Shown one piece after another: positions 57,828-64,000 of a DNA stretch of 64,000 bases. Every line of letters begins with the position of its first letter. Position 1 is the stretch's first letter. The notes under the pieces are model-generated. The model was given only the letters and a program-made list of their open reading frames with translations, had not been told where the DNA came from and ran no database searches. Source of the DNA: Pedococcus dokdonensis (lineage in GTDB: Bacteria; Actinomycetota; Actinomycetes; Actinomycetales; Dermatophilaceae); the NCBI RefSeq assembly GCF_900104525.1, contig NZ_LT629711.1:2170001-2234000 (forward strand), given 5' to 3'. The translations under genes and the position numbers were made by a program.

Positions 57828-58228
57828 TAGTCGGCGGTGACGGCGCCGCGCACCCACTCGACGATCTCGGTGGTGGTGGCGCCGGGGGTGAAGACCTTGG
57901 CGACGCCGATCTTCTCCAGCTCGGGGATGTCGGCCTCGGGGATGATGCCGCCGCCGAAGACCACGATGTCGCTGGCGTCGCGGGCGGCCAGCAGCTCCAT
58001 CACCTTCGCGAAGAGCGTCATGTGGGCGCCGGACAGCACGGAGAGGCCGACCAGGTCGGCGTCCTCCTGGATCGCTGCCTCGACGATCTGCTCGGGCGTC
58101 TGGTGCAGCCCGGTGTAGACGACCTCCATGCCCGCGTCACGCAGGGCCCGGGCCACCACCTTGGCGCCACGGTCGTGTCCGTCGAGGCCGGGCTTGGCCA
58201 CGACGACGCGCAGCGGAGAGTCACTCAT
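57827..58228 (-). CDS. Stand-alone cobalamin-binding domain protein
   Basis: This 133-residue protein is a complete B12-binding domain of the methylmalonyl-CoA mutase C-terminal type: DGHDRG at 16-21 supplies the cobalt ligand His18, with [10 protein letters not shown] and VFGGGIIP as the nucleotide-loop segments. The large catalytic mutase domain is absent nearby, so it probably is the small subunit of a two-subunit acyl-CoA mutase (as in HcmB-like or archaeal-type mutases) encoded elsewhere. The ATG at 58228 gives the family length. Confidence 0.87.
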   Translation of the reverse strand: MSDSPLRVVVAKPGLDGHDRGAKVVARALRDAGMEVVYTGLHQTPEQIVEAAIQEDADLVGLSVLSGAHMTLFAKVMELLAARDASDIVVFGGGIIPEADIPELEKIGVAKVFTPGATTTEIVEWVRGAVTAD

Positions 58229-58449
58229 GGCCCGCAGACTAGTCACTTCGCCGGGCCGCCACCCCTCCCGGGTGGCGCAGACCACCCGGTTTGCCTCGAC
58301 CTGTTGCGATCCGCGCGTCACGCAGACCCCCGAAACCCGGTCTCCTGACCATGAGATGGCACCACGTGGTGGAGAGGATCGCGCTGGTCCGCGTGTCTCA
58401 TCCGCCACATCCCGCCAAAGTGGACACCGCAACGACTAGGTTCAGTGGG

Positions 58450-59442
58450 ATGTCGCAGAGCGTCCCGCGCCCTCGCCGACCGGCTGCACCGAAGCGGCCA
58501 CCGTCGGGCGACGCGGCACGCCCCGGCGCGCTGGCCCGGGCCACCCGGGCCACCCGGCGGGTCCGCAGTACCGCGGCGGCCGCCGGCGACATCGTCGGGG
58601 GCGCCGCCAAGGCCCTCGCCACCCCGACCGGAGCCCTCGGGGCAGCCGTCGAGGCGGCCTGGGTGACCACCCACCTGGCGCTCTACCCGTGGGGCCTCGT
58701 GGGGCGGCACGGAAGCGACAGCCAGCTCGGCTTCCGGGTCGAGCACCTGCCACCGATCCAGCGTGGTCTGGTGATCTCCGACGTCGAGGCCGCCGGCACG
58801 CCGATCCTGCTGGTGCACGGCATGGTCGACAACCGCTCGATCTTCACCCTGCTTCGCCTCGGCCTGCGCCGCCGCGGGTTCGGGCGCGTGACGAGCATGA
58901 ACTACTCGCCGTTCACCGCTGACGTGCGCGTCGCGGCCGCCCAGCTCGCCGAGGAGGTCGAGGCGCTGGTGGCCGAGACCGGCTACGAGCGCATCCACGT
59001 CGTCGGCCACTCCATGGGCGGTCTGATCGCCCGCTACTACGTGACCAGGCTCGGCGGTGACGAGCGCGTGCACACGCTGGTCACGCTGGGCACACCCCAC
59101 CAGGGGACGTACACCGCCTACGGGTGGCACAACCAGCTGACCCGGCAGCTGCGGCCCGGCAGCGGGCTGATGCGCGAGCTCGACCAGCCGGTGCCAGACT
59201 GCCGCACCCGGTTCGTCGTCTACTGGTCGGACCTCGACCAGATGGTCTTCCCGCAGCGCAACGCCGCCCTGACCCACCCCGACCTGCAGGCCCGCAACAT
59301 CGACCTGCACGGCGTGGGGCACATGTCACTGCCCATCATCGGCAGCGTCGTGCACGGCATCTCGAGCACGCTGGCCCACCTCGACTCCGACGGGCACACC
59401 CTGACACCGGGGGTCACCGAGCTGCGGCGGCGCGGCTCGTGA
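58450..59442 (+). CDS. Alpha/beta hydrolase, lipase-like
   Basis: This 330-residue protein has an Arg/Pro/Ala-rich N-terminus (about 1-65) and an alpha/beta hydrolase core with ILLVHGMVDNRSIF (oxyanion region) and the nucleophile Ser188 in GHSMGG. It resembles actinobacterial triacylglycerol lipases of the LipA/PGAP1 type. No clear signal peptide is visible, although the long basic N-terminus could be a Tat-like or membrane-peripheral segment. The start is the ATG at 58450. Confidence 0.84.
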   Translation: MSQSVPRPRRPAAPKRPPSGDAARPGALARATRATRRVRSTAAAAGDIVGGAAKALATPTGALGAAVEAAWVTTHLALYPWGLVGRHGSDSQLGFRVEHLPPIQRGLVISDVEAAGTPILLVHGMVDNRSIFTLLRLGLRRRGFGRVTSMNYSPFTADVRVAAAQLAEEVEALVAETGYERIHVVGHSMGGLIARYYVTRLGGDERVHTLVTLGTPHQGTYTAYGWHNQLTRQLRPGSGLMRELDQPVPDCRTRFVVYWSDLDQMVFPQRNAALTHPDLQARNIDLHGVGHMSLPIIGSVVHGISSTLAHLDSDGHTLTPGVTELRRRGS

Positions 59443-59564
59443 CCTCAGCCGTTCAGACATTTCGGCACAAAAGCCGCGGGAATGGCCGGATTGATTATGG
59501 ATAACGAACTGATCACGCTACCCTCTGTGACTCCGCGTCCCCCCGCACCCAAGGTTTTCTTTCT

Positions 59565-60344
59565 GTGAGCAACGCTTCCTACCAGGGCCGTCACCGTGCC
59601 CCGGGTCGCCACCGCGCGCCTCGTAGGGGTGTCCGCATCGCCAAGAGCGGCTACCTCCTGCCGAGTGCGGCTGCCGCGGCGCTGGTCGTCACCGCCACCG
59701 GGGCCACCGTGGCCGAGTCGGCACCGGCCTACTTCGACCTCACCGGGGCGAACGCGAAGGCCAAGGCCAACGACGCCGCGATGGCCGAGTTCGACCGTGT
59801 GGAGGCGGCCCAGCAGCGCGAGGCGCAGGTGACCGCCGTGCAGGCCCGCGTGCTCGAGGCCAGCCGGATCGCCCGCAACGCCGAGCGCAAGGCAGTCGCC
59901 CGCAAGAAGGCCGCAGCGGCCGCGCTGAAGAAGGCCGAGGCCGCGCGCAAGGCCCGCGAGAAGTGGCTCCTGCCGATCAAGGGCGCGACCTTCACCTCCG
60001 GCTACGGCTGGCGCTGGGGCCGGATGCACGAGGGCAACGACTTCGGCACCCCCGTCGGCACCCGGCTCGGGTCGATGTCGACCGGCACCGTGATCTTCGC
60101 GGGCGTCGAGGGTGGCTACGGCAACAAGGTCGAGATCGAGTACTGGGACGGCACCGTCTCGGTCTACGGCCACATGAGCGTGATCAACGTCGTGGTCGGC
60201 CAGCAGCTGGCCCCCGGCGAGCTGGTCGGCCTCTCCGGCAACACCGGCCACTCCACCGGACCGCACCTGCACCTCGAGATCCACCCGGACGGCGGCGCGG
60301 CCATCGACCCCGCCCCGTGGCTGCACAACCACGGCCTCCAGTAG
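59565..60344 (+). CDS. M23-family (LytM-like) peptidoglycan endopeptidase
   Basis: This 259-residue exported protein has a positive N-terminus, one hydrophobic export helix (about 29-50), an Ala/Lys/Glu-rich coiled coil (about 60-133) and an M23 domain with HEGND (His155, Asp159) and HLHLE (His234, His236), all zinc/catalytic residues present. It should cut or remodel peptidoglycan cross-links in the cell wall. The start is the GTG at 59565. I looked for a c-di-AMP riboswitch upstream but found no support. It ends 7 nt before the convergent pcrA. Confidence 0.91.
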   Translation: MSNASYQGRHRAPGRHRAPRRGVRIAKSGYLLPSAAAAALVVTATGATVAESAPAYFDLTGANAKAKANDAAMAEFDRVEAAQQREAQVTAVQARVLEASRIARNAERKAVARKKAAAAALKKAEAARKAREKWLLPIKGATFTSGYGWRWGRMHEGNDFGTPVGTRLGSMSTGTVIFAGVEGGYGNKVEIEYWDGTVSVYGHMSVINVVVGQQLAPGELVGLSGNTGHSTGPHLHLEIHPDGGAAIDPAPWLHNHGLQ

Positions 60345-60351
60345 AAGTCGG

Positions 60352-62796
60352 TCAGAGCTTCTCGAGCGGGGCGTAGCGCAGCAGGAACCGCTTGACGCCG
60401 GTGTCGCCACCGAAGTCGACGTGGGCCTGCGTCTTGTCGCCCTCTCCCTCGGTCTTGACGACGGTGCCCATGCCGTAGCTGTCGTGGGTGACCTTGTCGC
60501 CGGGGTGCAGCGAGATCAGCGGCCGGTTGCCCGGCGAGCGGACCCCGGGACGGGCCGCGAGCGTCGCGACGGCCGGCAGGCCGGGTCGACGGGTGGTGGT
60601 CGCCGCCTCGGCGCGCTGCCACTCGACCAGCTCGGGCGGGATCTCGTCGAGGAACCGGCTGGCCGGGTTGTACTGGGGTGCCCCCCAGGCCGACCGGACC
60701 GCAGCGCGGGACAGGTGCAGCCGCTCTCGGGCCCGCGTGATGCCGACGTAGGCGAGCCGGCGCTCCTCCTCGAGCTCCTTGGGGTCGCCGAGGGCGCGCA
60801 GGTGCGGGAAGGTGCCGTCCTCCATGCCGGTGAGGAAGACGACCGGGAACTCCAGCCCCTTGGCGGTGTGCAGGGTCATCAGCGTGACCACCCCGAAGTC
60901 CTCGGCCTCCTCGGAGTCGGGGATCTCGTCGGCGTCGGCCACCAGTGACACCTGCTCGAGGAAGTCCTCGAGCGAGGCCACCTCACCGGTGGCGGCCCGG
61001 GTCTCGTCGAACTCCTGCGCCACGGCGACGAGCTCGGCGAGGTTCTCGATGCGGGTCTCGTCCTGGGGGTCGTGGCTGGCCCGCAGCTCGGCGAGGTAGC
61101 CGGACTTCTCGATCACGGCCTCGAGCAGCGCTCCCACGCCCTGCTCGTCGTCGGCGTGCACCTGGCCGAGCTGCTCGAGCAGCCCGGTGAAGCCCTTGAT
61201 GGCGGCGACCGAGCGGGTGGCGATCCCAGGGGCGTCCTCGGGCCGGCCGAGCGCCGCGATGAACGGGATCCGCTCGCGCTCGGCGAGCGCCGCGACACAG
61301 GCCTCGGCGCGGTCGCCGATCCCGCGCTTGGGCACGTTGAGGATGCGCCGCAGGTTGACCGTGTCGGTGGGGTTGGAGATGACCCGCAGGTAGGCGAGCG
61401 CGTCCTTGACCTCGCGCCGCTCGTAGAACCGGGTGCCGCCGACCACCTTGTAGGGGAGCCCGACCCGGACGAAGACCTCCTCCAGCGCACGGGACTGGGC
61501 GTTGGTGCGGTAGAACACCGCGACGTCCTTGGGCTTCACCCCGGCGGAGTCACCGAGCTCGTCGATGGTCTTGGCGACGAAGGCCGCCTCGTCGTGCTCG
61601 TTGTCGCCGACGTAGCCGATGATCGCGGCGCCGTTGCCGCTGTCGGTCCACAGGTTCTTCTTGCGACGCTCGGGGTTCTTGGCGATGACCGAGTTGGCCG
61701 CCTGCAGGATGGTCTGGGTGGAGCGGTAGTTCTGCTCGAGCAGGATGGTCCGGGCCGTCGGGTAGTCCTCCTCGAACTCCACGATGTTGCGGATCGTCGC
61801 GCCCCGGAAGGCGTAGATCGACTGGTCGGCGTCGCCGACCACCACCAGCTCGGCCGGGTCGACGGCGGGGCCGTCGCCGACCGGCATACCGGGGCTGCCT
61901 GCGGCGCCACCCACGAGCTCACGGACGAGCTGGTACTGGGCGTGGTTGGTGTCCTGGTACTCGTCGACGAGGACGTGCCGGAACCGGCGGCGGTAGTGCT
62001 CGGCCACGTCGGGGAAGGCCTGCAGGATGTTGACCGTCGTCATGATGAGGTCGTCGAAGTCGAGCGCGTTGGCCTGGCGCAGGCGCCGCTGGTAGCCGGT
62101 GTAGGCCTCGGAGAGCATCCGCTCCTGGTGGGTGCCCTCACCCACCCGCGACGCGAAGGTCTCCTCGTCGACGAGCTCGTTCTTGAGGTTGGAGACCTGG
62201 TGGCTGAACGACCGGGGCGGGTAGCGCTTGGGGTCGAGGTCGAGGTCGCGCATGACCATCGCCATCAGGCGCTGGCTGTCGGCCGCGTCGTAGATCGAGA
62301 ACGTCGACTTGAGCCCCACCTTGGCCGCCTCGCGGCGCAGGATGCGCACGCAGGCCGAGTGGAACGTCATCACCCACATCGCCTTGGCCCGTGGGCCCAC
62401 CAGGGCCGCGACCCGCTCGCGCATCTCGGCGGCGGCCTTGTTGGTGAAGGTGATGGCCAGCACCTGCCCCGGCTGCACGCCGCGGGCGGCCAGGAGGTAG
62501 GCGATCCGGTTGGTCAGCACGCGGGTCTTGCCCGAGCCTGCGCCGGCGACGATGAGCAGCGGGCCGCCCTCGTGCAGGACCGCCTCACGCTGCTGCGGGT
62601 TGAGCCCCTCGAGCAGCGTCTCGGGGTCGGTATGGCGCGCGCCCCCCTCATCGGGGCCACGCCCCTCGGCAGCCGCCTGGGCCCAGGTCGGGACACCGCG
62701 GTCGTCGACTGCCGTCGCACGGGCTGCCGCTGCGGAAGGGCGGCGGTCGGGGGGCTGCGGGCCGTCGAGGCCCAGGTCGTCGAAGAGCGTGCTCAT
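60352..62796 (-). CDS. pcrA: ATP-dependent DNA helicase PcrA/UvrD
   Basis: This 814-residue superfamily 1A helicase unwinds DNA 3' to 5' in repair and replication. Motif I is AGAGSGKTRVLTNRI, followed by ITFTNKAAAEMRERV, VDEYQDTN, GDADQSIYAFRGA, LEQNYRST, TLHTAKGLEFPVV and AYVGITRARERL. The C-terminal tail ends in a Tudor-like PcrA domain (DKVTHDSYGMGTVV). The ATG at 62796 opens an N-terminal extension of about 60 residues typical of actinobacteria. Confidence 0.96.
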   Translation of the reverse strand: MSTLFDDLGLDGPQPPDRRPSAAAARATAVDDRGVPTWAQAAAEGRGPDEGGARHTDPETLLEGLNPQQREAVLHEGGPLLIVAGAGSGKTRVLTNRIAYLLAARGVQPGQVLAITFTNKAAAEMRERVAALVGPRAKAMWVMTFHSACVRILRREAAKVGLKSTFSIYDAADSQRLMAMVMRDLDLDPKRYPPRSFSHQVSNLKNELVDEETFASRVGEGTHQERMLSEAYTGYQRRLRQANALDFDDLIMTTVNILQAFPDVAEHYRRRFRHVLVDEYQDTNHAQYQLVRELVGGAAGSPGMPVGDGPAVDPAELVVVGDADQSIYAFRGATIRNIVEFEEDYPTARTILLEQNYRSTQTILQAANSVIAKNPERRKKNLWTDSGNGAAIIGYVGDNEHDEAAFVAKTIDELGDSAGVKPKDVAVFYRTNAQSRALEEVFVRVGLPYKVVGGTRFYERREVKDALAYLRVISNPTDTVNLRRILNVPKRGIGDRAEACVAALAERERIPFIAALGRPEDAPGIATRSVAAIKGFTGLLEQLGQVHADDEQGVGALLEAVIEKSGYLAELRASHDPQDETRIENLAELVAVAQEFDETRAATGEVASLEDFLEQVSLVADADEIPDSEEAEDFGVVTLMTLHTAKGLEFPVVFLTGMEDGTFPHLRALGDPKELEEERRLAYVGITRARERLHLSRAAVRSAWGAPQYNPASRFLDEIPPELVEWQRAEAATTTRRPGLPAVATLAARPGVRSPGNRPLISLHPGDKVTHDSYGMGTVVKTEGEGDKTQAHVDFGGDTGVKRFLLRYAPLEKL

Positions 62797-62876
62797 GTTG
62801 GTCCCAGCCTACGTGCCCCGGCCGACAGACCGGATATCCCGTGGCTGCCCCGTGGACGCCGCGTTAGCGTCGAGCC

Positions 62877-63440
62877 ATGACCCGCCTCGTCGACCCGCAC
62901 GTCCGCTACCAGGCGGGCTACCTGGCCGCCTCCGACGAGTTCGTCCGCACGGGCGAGCAGCGGGACGGCGACGGCGACCTGGCCCAGCCTGCCGAGCGTG
63001 GGTACGCGGGCTACACCTTCACCCGTGAGGGCCTCGCGGACCCCACGGAGTTCGCGAGGTTCGTGGCGCAACGCGTCGGCGCTCGCGACGAGGACGCCCC
63101 GCGCCGGTCCAACTGGACGGCCTGCCACTTCTTCTGGGTGGTCGACGACGACGACGAGTACGTCGGGTCGCTCGCCCTTCGCCACGAGCTGACCGAGTGG
63201 CTGCTGAGCGAGGGCGGGCACATCGGCTACAGCATCCGCCCGTCGGCCCGCCGCCGCGGCCATGCCCGCGACGCGTTGCGGCTCGCCCTCCCGGTGGCTC
63301 GCGAGGAGCTGGGCCTCGAGCAGGTCCTGCTGACCTGCAAGGAGGGCAACGAGGGCTCCCGCCGTGCCATCGAGGCCAACGGCGGTGTCTACGAGGACTC
63401 CCGCAACGGCACCCGGCGCTACTGGGTGCCCACGGGCTGA
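62877..63440 (+). CDS. GNAT-family N-acetyltransferase
   Basis: This 187-residue protein is a GNAT acetyltransferase, with GYSIRPSARRRGHARDALRLAL as the acetyl-CoA loop and RAIEANGG near the C-terminus. It most resembles small predicted acetyltransferases of the RimL type. The ATG at 62877 is 80 nt from the divergent pcrA. Its substrate is unknown. Confidence 0.87.
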   Translation: MTRLVDPHVRYQAGYLAASDEFVRTGEQRDGDGDLAQPAERGYAGYTFTREGLADPTEFARFVAQRVGARDEDAPRRSNWTACHFFWVVDDDDEYVGSLALRHELTEWLLSEGGHIGYSIRPSARRRGHARDALRLALPVAREELGLEQVLLTCKEGNEGSRRAIEANGGVYEDSRNGTRRYWVPTG

Positions 63441-63504
63441 CCGCCCTGGCACCCGCATCGGCTGCCGCCGATATCCCGTTGCGCCACCCCGTAGCGTTGG
63501 TGCC

Positions 63505-64000
63505 GTGGACGGCGAACAGCGGGCTCTGGTCCTCCTGCGGGAGCGGGAGTTCGCCGTGCTGTTCTCGGCCCGCACCCTGTCGATGCTGGCCATCGCGTTC
63601 GCACCCGTCGCCCTGGCGTTCGGGATCCTCGACCTGCCCGGCGCCACCGCGACGACGTTGTCCGTGGTGCTGGCCGCCGAGTCCGTGGCGATCGTGGTGT
63701 TCGTGCTGGCCGGCGGCGTCGTGGCCGACCGCTACCCGCGCCACCGGATCCTCCAGCTGGCCGAGTGGGTCAACGCTGCCGCCCACCTGGCCCTGGCCCT
63801 GATGGTGATGACGCGGCACGCGCCCACCGCGGGGCTCGCGGCTGCGGCCGCCGTCTCCGGCACGGCCACCGCCATGGTCTGGCCCGCCCTGACCGGCATC
63901 GTCCCCGACGTCGTCCCGGCGGCCGGTCTCCAGCAGGGCAACGCGCTGCTCGGCCTCGGGGGCAACATCGCCCGGGTGGCCGGCCTCGTCGCCGGTGGCG
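63505..64000 (+). CDS. MFS transporter, N-terminal part, cut by window edge
   Basis: The coding sequence runs off the right edge; 165 codons are present. The GTG at 63505 opens VDGEQRALVLLREREFAVLF, followed by helices with LSMLAIAFAPVALAFGIL and the MFS motif GGVVADRYPRHRIL between helices 2 and 3. It fits the major facilitator superfamily, probably a drug- or metabolite efflux type. It follows the GNAT gene after 64 nt. Confidence 0.85.
   Translation, partial: MDGEQRALVLLREREFAVLFSARTLSMLAIAFAPVALAFGILDLPGATATTLSVVLAAESVAIVVFVLAGGVVADRYPRHRILQLAEWVNAAAHLALALMVMTRHAPTAGLAAAAAVSGTATAMVWPALTGIVPDVVPAAGLQQGNALLGLGGNIARVAGLVAGG

Noticed and set aside
59443..59564. Possible c-di-AMP riboswitch before the M23 peptidase
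   Set aside because: The 122-nt leader is short and shows none of the paired core I would expect.

Overview
The window is 64 kb of very GC-rich DNA from an actinobacterium. Signs of this are the strong third-position G/C bias, the many GTG starts, the ATGA stop/start overlaps, a monomeric isocitrate dehydrogenase, a DUF3017 protein beside folD, a DUF6350-type membrane protein beside purN, and a probable F420-dependent oxidoreductase. Gene content fits the Micrococcales, perhaps the Intrasporangiaceae, but that placement is inference. There are 54 protein genes, one cut by the right edge. I saw no rRNA, tRNA, transposase or CRISPR array.

Layout. 0.4-9.2 kb: aquaporin, icd, an Fe-S photolyase-like gene, a Nudix-GNAT fusion with a coupled small gene, then mdh, DUF3017 and folD. 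9.2-38.7 kb: a large accessory block lying between folD and purH. It holds an allH-allF-allG operon (oxamate carbamoyltransferase family), a PucR regulator, a uracil-type permease, a three-subunit molybdenum hydroxylase with a CoxG-like protein, a nitrilase-family amidohydrolase, a serine hydrolase, hydantoinase A/B subunits, a class V aminotransferase, a PadR-HAAS-CoA transferase operon, a fatty-acid desaturase with its ferredoxin reductase and a second PucR-type regulator, and finally carbamate kinase followed by barbiturase. 38.8-47.7 kb: housekeeping again (purH, purN, F420 oxidoreductase, DUF6350 protein, SigE-family sigma factor with a membrane partner, sucD, sucC). 47.9-64 kb: lipoproteins, a PLP dehydratase, secreted peptidases, a clpP pair with a PopR-like regulator, a DoxX protein, a B12-binding protein, a lipase, an M23 peptidase, pcrA, a GNAT enzyme and the start of an MFS transporter.

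How the accessory block may work. Permease, molybdenum hydroxylase and barbiturase match the known oxidative pyrimidine route (uracil to barbiturate to ureidomalonate). Ureidomalonate is oxalurate with one extra CH2, and oxalurate is the compound linked to AllFGH in E. coli. I propose that AllFGH here phosphorolyses ureidomalonate to malonamate and carbamoyl phosphate, that carbamate kinase then makes ATP, and that the nitrilase-family enzyme takes malonamate to malonate. Each family call is fairly firm; the linked pathway is a hypothesis.

The window is also rich in palindromic DNA: one family at three loci (once translated in frame), a second translated in frame inside both allF and hyuA, paired hairpins with conserved outer arms, and a 92-bp palindrome upstream of the permease. 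The octamer GGTATGCC/GGCATACC recurs on both strands and in several reading frames.
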